Assembly: GCA_046760905.1 (NCBI GenBank)
Contig: JBHIFB010000061.1
Location: forward strand, 1-16,941
Length of the DNA stretch: 16,941 nt
Direction of reading: 5' to 3'
Source of the DNA: JBHIFB01 sp046760905
GTDB taxonomy: Bacteria > Gemmatimonadota > CAZMKB01
Shown here: piece by piece, positions 5,635 through 13,376 of the stretch
Layout: each line of letters starts with the position of its first letter
Position numbering within the stretch: the first letter of the stretch is position 1
Made by a program: the position numbers and the translations under genes
Notes under the pieces: generated by a model
Told to the model about the DNA's origin: nothing
What the model saw: the letters and a program-made list of their open reading frames with translations, nothing else
Database searches by the model: none

Positions 5635-7515
5635 TCAAGGTGTCCTTATCTTTTCCTTCTCCTCTTCCTTGACTTCCTCTTTCTTAACTCCCTCATCAGT
5701 CATTCCCTCTTCTATGACCTCCTCCTTAATCTCCTCAGGCCCCCCCTCGATGGCCTCTTCTATTCTATTCATCTGACTTTCCTTGAACAGCTTGCTCTTA
5801 CTCTTTTGCTGCTCTGTTACCCGGCGTGATTCTTCCACGTTTTCGATGACGTAGGGAGTCAGTAGAATAATCAGTTCACGTTTCAGATTTACTGTGGAAT
5901 GCCTTTTGAACAGATATCCCAGCAGTGGAATATCCTTGAGAAATGGGATGCCGCTCTCACTCACGGTCTTATCTTCCGTTATTAAGCCACCGATTACTAC
6001 CGTTTCCCTGTCTTTTACAACAACGGAAGTCTCGGCTTCACGTTTTGTAATCACCTGGGCATCAAAAATCACAGTCGATGTGAGGTTGTTCACCGCCTGG
6101 TAGATATCAAGCGTCACGAATCGTTCGTTGTTTATATGCGGCGTTACGGTCAATTCAATCCCGACATCCCTGAATTCCACCGTCTCATCTATCACTCCAC
6201 CCTCAAGAGTCCTTGTTGATGATACGAATGGAACTTCCTCACCAACCATGATCCTAGCCTGCTTGTTATCTGAAGTGAGAACGTTCGGTGTTGACAGGAC
6301 ATCCATGTCCGTAACACTGGCGAGGGCACGTAAGGTGCCCTCGACCCTGCCCGGTTGCATTATTCCATACCTGAGGCCAGGTGTGTCATCAACATCAAGC
6401 CTGCCGAGACCGAATTGTCCCTCAACAGTCGCGGTCATTCCACTCTGGTCAAGGTGATCCCTGTCGGTGAAGAGAAAATCAAGTCCCCATTCCGTCCTCT
6501 GATCAAGAGATATCTCCGCTATCAGTACTTCAATTAGCACTTGCTTTGGCATTATATCTAGCTTGTCGATTGTCTCCCTGAGTATTTCATAATTTGGTGG
6601 CGTTGTTCTTATCACGAGTGAATTTGTGGCTCTATCGGCAACGATGTTAAGTTCCCCAATCATTTCCCCCCGTATCCCCGCCGTATCACCACGTGCCCTC
6701 CTGAAAAGAGCTGGTGTTTGCCTGCTACGCGCACCTGTCTCCTGGAAGAGCTCTCTTAGAACCTGGGCGAGTGAGTCGGCAATAGCGTTCTCCAGGTAGT
6801 GAACGAAAGTCTGCATGGTTGATCCGGCAACAGGACGTCTATCGACTTCCTTTATTATCTTGAGGATTCTCTCAACGTTGGATGTATAATCGGTAATCAC
6901 CAGGGTGTTGGATTTCTCGAAATCGATTATGGATCCTCCCTGGGAAATGATGTTCCTGAACTGGGATGAAAGCTCTTTGGAAGAGGCATAGGTGAGAGGA
7001 ATGATATGCGTCACGACTTTCTCACCCTTCCTCAGATCCTCTCCGATCTCGGTTCCCGTCGAAGTGATAAGACCTTCCCTTGATGCCTCTGCGAGTGGGA
7101 GCACCCTCACCGCATCCCCCCTCCTGACCATAGTAAAATTATAAGTTGCGAGGATAATCTCCAGGAAATCTAAGACGTCTTCCTCCCGGATCTCTTTAGC
7201 AGTTTTGATGGTCACAGTACCCCTGATGTCGGATCCCATGATGAAATTGAGCCCCGTCAGATCACTTATGGTTGAAAGGACCGTGGTGATGTCGACATCT
7301 TCGAAATTGAGCAGGACTTTGCCGTCTTTGAGAGTCACCTCCTTCTCGCCTTCTTTCGGTTCCTCTGGTTCGGGACTCACACGACCTTTCTCAAAAAGAC
7401 TATCCCGTAACATCTCTTCAAAGAGATTTCTCTCTTGAGAGAAAAGAATCGCCGCCTGGACACAGGTGAGTACTGCTACCATCAAAGGATACGCTACGAT
7501 GTTTTTTCGATTCAT
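5635..7515 (-). CDS. gspD: Type II secretion outer-membrane secretin GspD
   Basis: 626 residues; forms the outer-membrane channel of the T2SS. A signal peptide (about residues 1-26) and a linker are followed by an N0 domain (about 66-140), an N1 domain (about 167-228) and one further N-type repeat (about 235-322) with an Arg/Gln-rich insert at 262-283. The secretin core (about 325-555) ends with VVIGG (506-510) and DIPLLGYLF (528-536), both hallmark motifs. An S-domain-like stretch comes next (about 560-590), then a highly acidic, repetitive tail (588-622, many EE/KE). Classical GspD has N0-N1-N2-N3, so one N repeat appears missing. Shine-Dalgarno AGAGGA precedes the ATG by 4 nt. It is the last gene of the operon, 35 bp after gspC. 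C18 does not sit in a proper lipobox, so I do not call it a lipoprotein. Confidence 0.96.
   Translation of the reverse strand: MNRKNIVAYPLMVAVLTCVQAAILFSQERNLFEEMLRDSLFEKGRVSPEPEEPKEGEKEVTLKDGKVLLNFEDVDITTVLSTISDLTGLNFIMGSDIRGTVTIKTAKEIREEDVLDFLEIILATYNFTMVRRGDAVRVLPLAEASREGLITSTGTEIGEDLRKGEKVVTHIIPLTYASSKELSSQFRNIISQGGSIIDFEKSNTLVITDYTSNVERILKIIKEVDRRPVAGSTMQTFVHYLENAIADSLAQVLRELFQETGARSRQTPALFRRARGDTAGIRGEMIGELNIVADRATNSLVIRTTPPNYEILRETIDKLDIMPKQVLIEVLIAEISLDQRTEWGLDFLFTDRDHLDQSGMTATVEGQFGLGRLDVDDTPGLRYGIMQPGRVEGTLRALASVTDMDVLSTPNVLTSDNKQARIMVGEEVPFVSSTRTLEGGVIDETVEFRDVGIELTVTPHINNERFVTLDIYQAVNNLTSTVIFDAQVITKREAETSVVVKDRETVVIGGLITEDKTVSESGIPFLKDIPLLGYLFKRHSTVNLKRELIILLTPYVIENVEESRRVTEQQKSKSKLFKESQMNRIEEAIEGGPEEIKEEVIEEGMTDEGVKKEEVKEEEKEKIRTP
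7412..7444 (-). repeat. Two adjoining perfect palindromes inside the start of gspD
   Basis: Plus-strand ATCTCTT-CA-AAGAGAT (7412-7427) is followed directly by TTTCTCTC-TT-GAGAGAAA (7427-7444), sharing one base. Each has perfect 7-8 bp arms and a 2-base centre. They fall at codons about 24-35 of gspD, just after the signal peptide. They could form small mRNA hairpins or be protein sites. The purine/pyrimidine-rich coding sequence may also produce them by chance. Confidence 0.5.
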
Positions 7516-7550
7516 GTTTCCTCTTACCGTTAAGATTTATCCATTCTTCA

Positions 7551-8144
7551 TTACTTCGATTTTCCCCGTTTTCTTACTTCAGCAGGTTTTCTCTTAGGGG
7601 TGGCCTTTGGCTTAGGTCTCTTTAATTTTTCCTCATCCCTCGGCTTTAGCTCAAGGATGGTCTCCTTCTCGCCCTGCCTGAGTATTACTCTATCATACAT
7701 TATCTCTTCCACATGCATGTTGTCAACTTCGTCGCCCACTTTATATGATTTCGTCTCTCCACCCTTGCCACCTTTCCTGATGATTGCAGTGCTGTGATCA
7801 CCACCTGATACCATTACACCGAGTAGAACATATTCACCGGGCACCGATGTACCGGTACTGCTGCTCCCTCGGGGTGAATAGCGAACGGATGGCCTTTTCC
7901 TGGAGCTCGAAAATACGTTCTTCTCTACGATATCTGTGTAATGATCGAGTGCGAAGAGGCTCTCTGGCCCCGAAGAGTTCACCTCGACAGTCGGAAGTTC
8001 TCTCGATCCTTCAACTGAGATGAAATCGTTCTTGGCGAGATCACCCCCATCAGATATGATACCGAAATAGACAATAAGAGCCAAGAACAGTATGGGTGGC
8101 ACACTGAGGATACGTAATTCCCTTCTCCAATCTCGCCTCTTCAC
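7551..8144 (-). CDS. gspC: Type II secretion inner-membrane protein GspC (PilP-like, no PDZ)
   Basis: 197 residues. Short basic cytoplasmic N-terminus, one membrane helix (about 12-30), a linker with YTDIVEKNVFSS (about 69-80) and a homology-region beta domain (about 103-166: LLGVMVSG...IIRKG...KSYKVGDEV...VILRQGEKETILEL), as in GspC/PilP proteins. It couples the inner-membrane platform to the N0 domain of the secretin. The PDZ or coiled-coil domain that ends many GspC proteins is absent. Instead the C-terminus (about 173-197) is Lys/Arg/Pro-rich with almost no acidic residues. The GTG start overlaps the gspM stop (GTGA), which implies translational coupling. Its position between gspM and gspD matches pilP between pilO and pilQ. 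Confidence 0.87.
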   Translation of the reverse strand: MKRRDWRRELRILSVPPILFLALIVYFGIISDGGDLAKNDFISVEGSRELPTVEVNSSGPESLFALDHYTDIVEKNVFSSSRKRPSVRYSPRGSSSTGTSVPGEYVLLGVMVSGGDHSTAIIRKGGKGGETKSYKVGDEVDNMHVEEIMYDRVILRQGEKETILELKPRDEEKLKRPKPKATPKRKPAEVRKRGKSK

Positions 8145-8770
8145 TTGTTTTCCTCACCCTTAGCTGCGATGTATCCGGATACCACCATTGTGACGTTCAA
8201 TTTTACCTCTGTCGATCTGTCTCCGAACAGGGAGGAACGTGATGCTTTTTTGGAATACCTCCTCGGTCTTCCCCTCCTGGTCACTCTGGATGTAACGGTG
8301 AGGCTCTCGACATCGAGGAGCTTCTCATCGCTCTGAATTCTGTAAAGAAAATCGCGCAGGCCGATTACATCTGATGTGATACTTAGCTGAAGCGAGATCT
8401 TCTGGTGTGAACCGGCTTTTGTAGCCGGATTCACGTTTTCTCTGTTGATGTATGCATTGCACTCTTCGGCAAACGATCTTATGGAATTCGATAGATCTGC
8501 GGCCGCGAGTGCCGGGGTGGTTCCCGATAACAACCTCCCCGTCAGATCGATTCCATTCTTCTTCCTATCCTCCATCGCTTTCTTGTATACCTCTTCCATA
8601 GCAATTGCCTGCCGGTAGTTAGCCAGCAGCTGGCGCGTGCTTTCGATCTCATCTACACTGCTTCCGTTACCCATAATAAGTGGTGAAATGCCGTACAAGT
8701 ATAATAATACTACGACCGTGAAAACGCCACCAAAAACGAGTGCTCTCTTATCTCGTCGAGTCAGTTTCAC
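8141..8770 (-). CDS. gspM: Type II secretion platform protein GspM (PilO-like)
   Basis: 209 residues: basic start (KLTRRDKR), one membrane helix (about 11-30), a coiled segment (about 37-70) and a ferredoxin-like periplasmic domain (about 85-205), the layout of GspM/PilO. It pairs with GspL in the inner-membrane assembly platform. An unusual Arg/Lys-rich loop (about 162-178, including RRGRPRRYSKK) interrupts the last part of the domain. The GTG start lies inside the end of gspL (23-base overlap) with GAGGAG 4 nt upstream. The call rests on layout and gene order as much as on sequence, because the family diverges strongly. Confidence 0.82.
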   Translation of the reverse strand: MKLTRRDKRALVFGGVFTVVVLLYLYGISPLIMGNGSSVDEIESTRQLLANYRQAIAMEEVYKKAMEDRKKNGIDLTGRLLSGTTPALAAADLSNSIRSFAEECNAYINRENVNPATKAGSHQKISLQLSITSDVIGLRDFLYRIQSDEKLLDVESLTVTSRVTRRGRPRRYSKKASRSSLFGDRSTEVKLNVTMVVSGYIAAKGEENK

Positions 8771-10235
8771 TCTGCTCCTCGGCTGTTAGTATTGTCGCCG
8801 TGATTCTGAAATTTTCAACCTGCTTCCCATCCACCGTGGTTGTGGTAGTGGGCGCCTCGAACTTCACATCCTCCAGCATGGGAGACTCTTCGAGAACCGG
8901 TATAAGCTTCGCCGCAGACGAAGTCATGCCGGCAAGGAGAACGGGCTTACCCTTTTCGAGTTCGATCCTCGTGAGCCATGCATCTTCCGGGAGTATTTTA
9001 CTTATATCGTTGAGAAGGTCCAACCAGTTCATCCTCTCACTCTCTATTTCACCAATGGATTCCTCGATCCTTATAGCATCGAGATATTCCCTCTTAACTC
9101 TTTCCGCGGCTCTCACACGAGGCTCTAACAATTCAACCTGTTCTTTGAGTGCTGATAGTTCCCTTCCCCTTTGCAGGTAGATCGATCCGAGAAGCAGGAA
9201 GATCAGTATGAGATTTATGCCGGCAAGAATCCATATCTTAGTGATACTATCCTTTCTACGTCTCTCCTTCATCTCCTGAGGGAGCAGATTCACCGACACA
9301 ATCGGCCTCCTTAGCGAAGCGGCAGCTAATCCGAGACAAATTCCATACTTAGCAATGTCGAGCCCGTGATTTCCCTGCAACCATCCTGGAGATGAGCTGG
9401 CGATTACCTCGGTACCAAGAGCCCCATTAAGAGTGTCGCGAATCATTCCGATCACCTCCTCCGGGCAGGTGAGGAAAACCTTCCCGGATAGGGTTTCCTG
9501 GCCGGGAATGATATCGTGGGAGCTGCTCGAAGCCACTATCTCACGAGATAATTTCATTATGGACTCATCTGTGTTTTTCATGATGTCAGTCTTGCCCAGT
9601 CGCACTTCTCTCGAAGCCAAGAGCCTACCTCTTTCAAATAGATTGATATGCACGTTCTCCTCGCCTATGAATATGTGTGTGACCTCTCCCGCCTCAGATT
9701 GCAACACATCGTCGATGAGTCTGAAAGTGCTGATGGTGGAAGGCTCTAAAGACAGCACACTTATCCCGGCTTTCTTAAGAAAGTTTATCATCTCTATCGC
9801 ATCATCACGTTTCGCCCCCATAAGTATCACTTCCCTCATGCCTTTCCTGTCGGGCTCACAGAAATCAAAATCGTAGACGGCCTGTGAAGGTCTTATGGGG
9901 AGATGGCGCTCAGCTATATTGTTCACCATGGGAACAATAACATCATCCTTAACCGGTGGCAGGGTCAGAGTCCGGAAAAAAGTGGAGGATCTTGGAATGC
10001 ACACTGTGACGTTTTTAGGTTTAACCCTTTTCTCGCCGAAAAGTCCCTTGATAGTCTCGAGAACAACTTTATCCCTGGAAGAGGAGTATTCGATACGCTC
10101 AACCGGAATCTCTTTCTCCCCAAAATTCGCCACCTCGATACCGCCAAACCCCTTTCTCAACTGAACGAAACGGATGGCGGAATCGGCGATCTCGACTCCC
10201 ATGGAGATTTCACTGAACAAGGGCTTTATCTTCAT
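8748..10235 (-). CDS. gspL: GspL: PilM-like actin fold fused to a PilN-like membrane domain
   Basis: 495 residues. Residues 1-310 form a PilM-like cytoplasmic actin-fold domain (GVEIADSAIRFVQL near the start; LPPVKDDVIVPMV; ERHLPI). There follows VSVNLLP (313-319), the hallmark N-terminal motif of PilN, a membrane helix (about 334-354), a coiled coil (about 356-400) and a PilN-type periplasmic domain (about 403-486: NWLDLLNDISKILPEDAWLTRIE). In the T2SS this protein anchors GspE to the platform and pairs with GspM. Classical GspL has the same overall plan, but here the two type IV pilus partners are recognisable as a straight fusion. The start ATG follows the gspK stop with no gap (TAGATG). 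Confidence 0.92.
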   Translation of the reverse strand: MKIKPLFSEISMGVEIADSAIRFVQLRKGFGGIEVANFGEKEIPVERIEYSSSRDKVVLETIKGLFGEKRVKPKNVTVCIPRSSTFFRTLTLPPVKDDVIVPMVNNIAERHLPIRPSQAVYDFDFCEPDRKGMREVILMGAKRDDAIEMINFLKKAGISVLSLEPSTISTFRLIDDVLQSEAGEVTHIFIGEENVHINLFERGRLLASREVRLGKTDIMKNTDESIMKLSREIVASSSSHDIIPGQETLSGKVFLTCPEEVIGMIRDTLNGALGTEVIASSSPGWLQGNHGLDIAKYGICLGLAAASLRRPIVSVNLLPQEMKERRRKDSITKIWILAGINLILIFLLLGSIYLQRGRELSALKEQVELLEPRVRAAERVKREYLDAIRIEESIGEIESERMNWLDLLNDISKILPEDAWLTRIELEKGKPVLLAGMTSSAAKLIPVLEESPMLEDVKFEAPTTTTTVDGKQVENFRITATILTAEEQSETDSTR

Positions 10236-11240
10236 CTAGGAAAGCTCCTGCCACGCTACTATTCTCGGTAATATCCTCGAGCTCTTACCGTATCTATAGA
10301 TTACGGCTTCGAGTCTCGTCTCGGTTTCTCCAACCTTCCCGAGGGCCTTTACGGAGTAATAATAGGAATGCACGCTCAGCGTGCTTCTAAAATTCTTATT
10401 TAGATCACCGCTTGCTCCGCCTCTCTCGAGGTAGGATGTAATTTCACTGATGTTCTTGAACTCACCATTCTCCTCTGACCGCCTGTTGATTATGTAGCGG
10501 GCAGTTTCCTCGTCGATGCCCGGTAATGACTTCAAGACCACCATGTCCGCGGAGTTTACATTGATTCTTCCCCTGCCGTATATCGTCACATAATTCAAGA
10601 GGCCCAGATACTGCCCTCCACCTCCGTACTCTTCACCCCTCATAATGGCTAGAGCCGAATCCCCGAAGAGGATCTCAGGTGTCATGCCCATGACGAGGAG
10701 GAGCTCTTCCACCGAGTCGAATGGTGCATCCTTCGACGGATACGGGTCCGGGAGAGCGAGATACTCCTCATCCTCGGCACCGTTTGCTCTTCTCTCCTCG
10801 TTTACATCACGCCAGTCCAGTATGCAGTCAGCAAGCCTTTCAGCCTCTTCGAAGTCGCATCCGGTGTTGATGAGTAAACTCCTCAGCAGCTGAAATGGTG
10901 CTTTGTTTATGTTCACCTTCCTCTCGAGATCAGATACGACCGCACTCATGTATCCACCAGAGACCTCCTCCTCCGGAATCTCTAATATACCGTCGACGAA
11001 ATCGAATCCCCTTCCCGTCAACTCTTCTTCCTCATTGGCGAGAAGGACCCTCGTTTTCGCCACAGCACTCCTTGCAAGATAGTAAGAAAATGTACTCTCC
11101 TTGAAGTTTGATGCAAGCCTCGTGTCCCACCTTCTGCCATGTGCGAAGTAAGTTGCAGTGACCATAAGAATCGTGATCACCCACAGCGTGAGGACCAGAG
11201 CAATTCCAGCTTCCCTTTTTCTTATTGTATTCGTCCTCAT
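10236..11240 (-). CDS. gspK: Minor pseudopilin GspK
   Basis: 334 residues, the largest pseudopilin; with GspI and GspJ it caps the pseudopilus. The prepilin leader is MRTNTIRKREAG, with cleavage after G12. The mature start is IALVLTLW, where position +5 is Leu instead of Glu, as is normal for GspK. The large alpha domain has DWRDVNEERRANGAEDEEY (about 142-160), matching the GspK signature. A helix-hairpin-helix-like piece is also present (NVNSADMVVLKSLPGIDEETARYIINRR). ATG follows the gspJ stop by about ten bases, with TAGGA as Shine-Dalgarno overlapping that stop. Confidence 0.95.
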   Translation of the reverse strand: MRTNTIRKREAGIALVLTLWVITILMVTATYFAHGRRWDTRLASNFKESTFSYYLARSAVAKTRVLLANEEEELTGRGFDFVDGILEIPEEEVSGGYMSAVVSDLERKVNINKAPFQLLRSLLINTGCDFEEAERLADCILDWRDVNEERRANGAEDEEYLALPDPYPSKDAPFDSVEELLLVMGMTPEILFGDSALAIMRGEEYGGGGQYLGLLNYVTIYGRGRINVNSADMVVLKSLPGIDEETARYIINRRSEENGEFKNISEITSYLERGGASGDLNKNFRSTLSVHSYYYSVKALGKVGETETRLEAVIYRYGKSSRILPRIVAWQELS

Positions 11241-11249
11241 ATCCAGGTC

Positions 11250-11978
11250 CTAGAAAACATGCGTCGCTGATATCGAGATGAGTATAGGCACCTTCGCATA
11301 TTGCAAGCGCCTCTGGATCTGTTCATCCCATATCAGAGTGACTTCGACGGCACGGGGGAGTTTCCTTTTATCTTGCCACCCATCAACCCATAGCTGACCT
11401 TCCGGCGTGCTTTCGAGATACTTCACATCCATGCCAACGACTTCAGATGCTAACTCCTTCCGGAATGATTCGGCAGGCAGGATCGTGGCGATACGTTCCA
11501 TCACGAGACCTTCCTCATCGCTCAACGGATCGTCGTCTATGTAATAGGATACATACACGGGCATATCATTTTCGAATGTGCCTTTTGATATCGTGTAGAA
11601 CTCCATCCTGTCTAGAGGAACACCGCCGATTTCTTCATCTTTGCCATCGAATGCGTTCGGGAAGCCGGTCGACAGATCGAATTCCCCTCCCTCATCGCTG
11701 AAGAGCTCTCCCTCGAACTCCTCGAGATCGCCCAGGAACCCATGCGACCGCTTAGGCACGAAGGCATTGGCGAGGTCGCTGGAGATGATCTCGCGTATAA
11801 TCCTTACCCTTTGGAAAAGCTCGCTATTGGCTTCCGCCCTTCGGCTCGACTCGAGGCCGGTCCGGAGACTCCCATAGATGATCCCAGCGGCTATGGCCAG
11901 GATGGAAACGCTCAAAAGTATTTCAATGAGGGTGAATCCTCTGCCGGTATCGCCTGTTTCAGTTATCATTCTCCACAC
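11250..11978 (-). CDS. gspJ: Minor pseudopilin GspJ
   Basis: 242 residues from GTG 11978. The prepilin cleavage site GRG|FTLIEI (after G14, Glu at +5) leads into a hydrophobic helix (SVSILAIAAGIIYGSL), then a long beta-rich domain ending in PRAVEVTLIWDE, as in GspJ. The protein is part of the tip complex I-J-K. The start is unclear: GTG 11978 and ATG 11969 (MITETG) are in frame, and neither has a well-spaced Shine-Dalgarno. The leader would be 14 or 11 residues. It begins 15 bp after gspI. Confidence 0.93.
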   Translation of the reverse strand: MWRMITETGDTGRGFTLIEILLSVSILAIAAGIIYGSLRTGLESSRRAEANSELFQRVRIIREIISSDLANAFVPKRSHGFLGDLEEFEGELFSDEGGEFDLSTGFPNAFDGKDEEIGGVPLDRMEFYTISKGTFENDMPVYVSYYIDDDPLSDEEGLVMERIATILPAESFRKELASEVVGMDVKYLESTPEGQLWVDGWQDKRKLPRAVEVTLIWDEQIQRRLQYAKVPILISISATHVF

Positions 11979-11993
11979 TCAAAGTGTTAAACA

Positions 11994-12392
11994 TCATCGG
12001 GGAAACACGGAGAATCCCTGGGCTTCCTCAGGGACATAGCAGACCAGCTGATATTCCCTGTTCTCCATGGCATCGCTCCATGTGACAGCAACCTCTACTT
12101 CATGCAATCCCTCATACTCAGCCGGTCTTATATCTATCGAATATTCGATGCCGAACTCTTCAATGCTCCCTCGATCGTAACCGTCTTCAATGTCATCCCT
12201 CGATATCACTTCCTCCATCAGGTTTCGTGCTATTGAGACCGCCATGGTCATCCGTTGGGACTTCCTCGCGGAGGAGATGCCGATGGAGAATACCTGGAGT
12301 ACGGCAACAAGGGCGAGGCCCAGAATAGTGGTTGCGACGATTATCTCGATGAGGGTGAAACCGCTCTTTGCATGCGATAATGGGCCTGTCAT
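11994..12392 (-). CDS. gspI: Minor pseudopilin GspI
   Basis: 132 residues. Leader of 11 residues, cleavage KSG|FTLIEI, Glu at +5, then a hydrophobic helix with VATTILGLALVAVLQVF and SIARNLMEEV, the conserved GspI pattern. A short beta domain (VEVAVTWSD) follows. GspI nucleates the tip complex with J and K. Its ATG overlaps the gspH stop by four bases (ATGA), indicating translational coupling. Confidence 0.94.
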   Translation of the reverse strand: MTGPLSHAKSGFTLIEIIVATTILGLALVAVLQVFSIGISSARKSQRMTMAVSIARNLMEEVISRDDIEDGYDRGSIEEFGIEYSIDIRPAEYEGLHEVEVAVTWSDAMENREYQLVCYVPEEAQGFSVFPR

Positions 12393-12889
12393 AGTGAACT
12401 TGTATCCTTTAGGATTATAATACCTCCTGTGATATCATCGATCTCGATTATTGTAGCCTTATCCTCCCCGAGGGACAGTCTCACCGTTCCACCAACTGCA
12501 TTTCCCATCGGAAAGAATACGAAATGTGGCGGCTCACCCGTGAGGCTTCCGATGGGGTCATTCACTTCGATCTCCGCTTTCATGCCTTCTATCAACTCGA
12601 ACCATAACGGGATGTTCAATGAGACTACTTCATTGTGCTTTAAGTACCTCGTCTGGAATGTCCCTCCATCCTCATCAAAATAAATAGCCGCCTTGATTCC
12701 CTCCTTGATGGCGACTTCGCGGCTCTTTCTGAGGTAATCCGAGAGAGCCCTGGATGTCTCCCTCAACCGGTACTTATCGAACGACTTCGCCATGAACGGA
12801 GCGACTATACCGAGAGCAATGGCCATGATTATGAGAACGATTATGAGCTCAACCAGAGTGAAGCCAGCTCTTTTGCATCTTTTAGTCAT
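12389..12889 (-). CDS. gspH: Minor pseudopilin GspH
   Basis: 166 residues. Very short basic leader (MTKRCKRAG), cleavage before FTLVEL with Glu at +5, hydrophobic helix IIVLIIMAIALGIVAPFMA, then a GspH-type domain (ALSDYLRKSREVAIKEG, IYFDEDGGTF, FFPMGNAVGGTVRLS). GspH links the tip complex to the GspG shaft. No clear Shine-Dalgarno lies in the 10 bp after gspG, so coupling to gspG translation is likely. Confidence 0.93.
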   Translation of the reverse strand: MTKRCKRAGFTLVELIIVLIIMAIALGIVAPFMAKSFDKYRLRETSRALSDYLRKSREVAIKEGIKAAIYFDEDGGTFQTRYLKHNEVVSLNIPLWFELIEGMKAEIEVNDPIGSLTGEPPHFVFFPMGNAVGGTVRLSLGEDKATIIEIDDITGGIIILKDTSSL

Positions 12890-12899
12890 CAGAGTAAAA

Positions 12900-13358
12900 T
12901 CATTTCCAGCTCACGATGTCCTCGTCTTCGTCCTCTCCACCCTCGATGCCGTCTCTTCCCAGTGAATATAAATCATAACCATCTGCGTCGTAAGTTCCCG
13001 GGCTCTCGTAGTAATACTCCCTTCCCCATGGGTCGAGCGGTATTTCTTTCTTAAGATAGGGACCATCCCAGTTATCCGGAATTGGAGGGGTTACAGGCTG
13101 TTTCATGAGCGCTTCGAGACCCTGTTCCGTAGAGGGGTACATGTCGTTGTCAAGCCTGTACTGATCTAACGCGATTCCCAGGAGTTGTATCTGGGCTTTC
13201 GCTGCATTCTTCTTTGCTCTCGCCACGTTCTTGAAAAGCCGGGGCCCAACGAGACCGGCAATCACCGCAAGTATGATCATCACGACGATCATTTCGATCA
13301 GCGTAAATCCCTCCTGTCCTTTACCCCTTGTCTTCATTACTGAGGATCTACTCTTCAT
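12900..13358 (-). CDS. gspG: Major pseudopilin GspG
   Basis: 152 residues. Leader of 17 residues ending QEG|FTLIEM, Glu at +5, hydrophobic helix VVMIILAVIAGLVGPRLF, then the strongly conserved GspG body: ALDQYRLDNDMYPSTEQGLEAL, PLDPWGREYYY, YDLYSLGRDGIEGG and a C-terminal DEDEDIVSW. The last part is the calcium-site loop of the family. It forms the pseudopilus shaft. Processing needs a prepilin peptidase, which is not encoded here. Shine-Dalgarno AGAGGTG lies 7 nt before the ATG, one of the better ribosome sites in the operon, as fits a major subunit. Confidence 0.97.
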   Translation of the reverse strand: MKSRSSVMKTRGKGQEGFTLIEMIVVMIILAVIAGLVGPRLFKNVARAKKNAAKAQIQLLGIALDQYRLDNDMYPSTEQGLEALMKQPVTPPIPDNWDGPYLKKEIPLDPWGREYYYESPGTYDADGYDLYSLGRDGIEGGEDEDEDIVSWK

Positions 13359-13376
13359 ACCTCACACCTCTCATGC

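Noticed and set aside
7462..7464. Cys 18 of GspD as a lipoprotein cysteine
   Set aside because: The preceding residues (V-L-T) do not fit a lipobox, which needs a small residue such as Ala, Gly or Ser directly before Cys. A standard signal peptide explains the N-terminus better.
8740..9180. 146-codon plus-strand frame opposite gspL, and a similar one at 9433-9876
   Set aside because: Both are shadows of gspL; the translations are Ser-rich low-information sequences with no domains or start signals.
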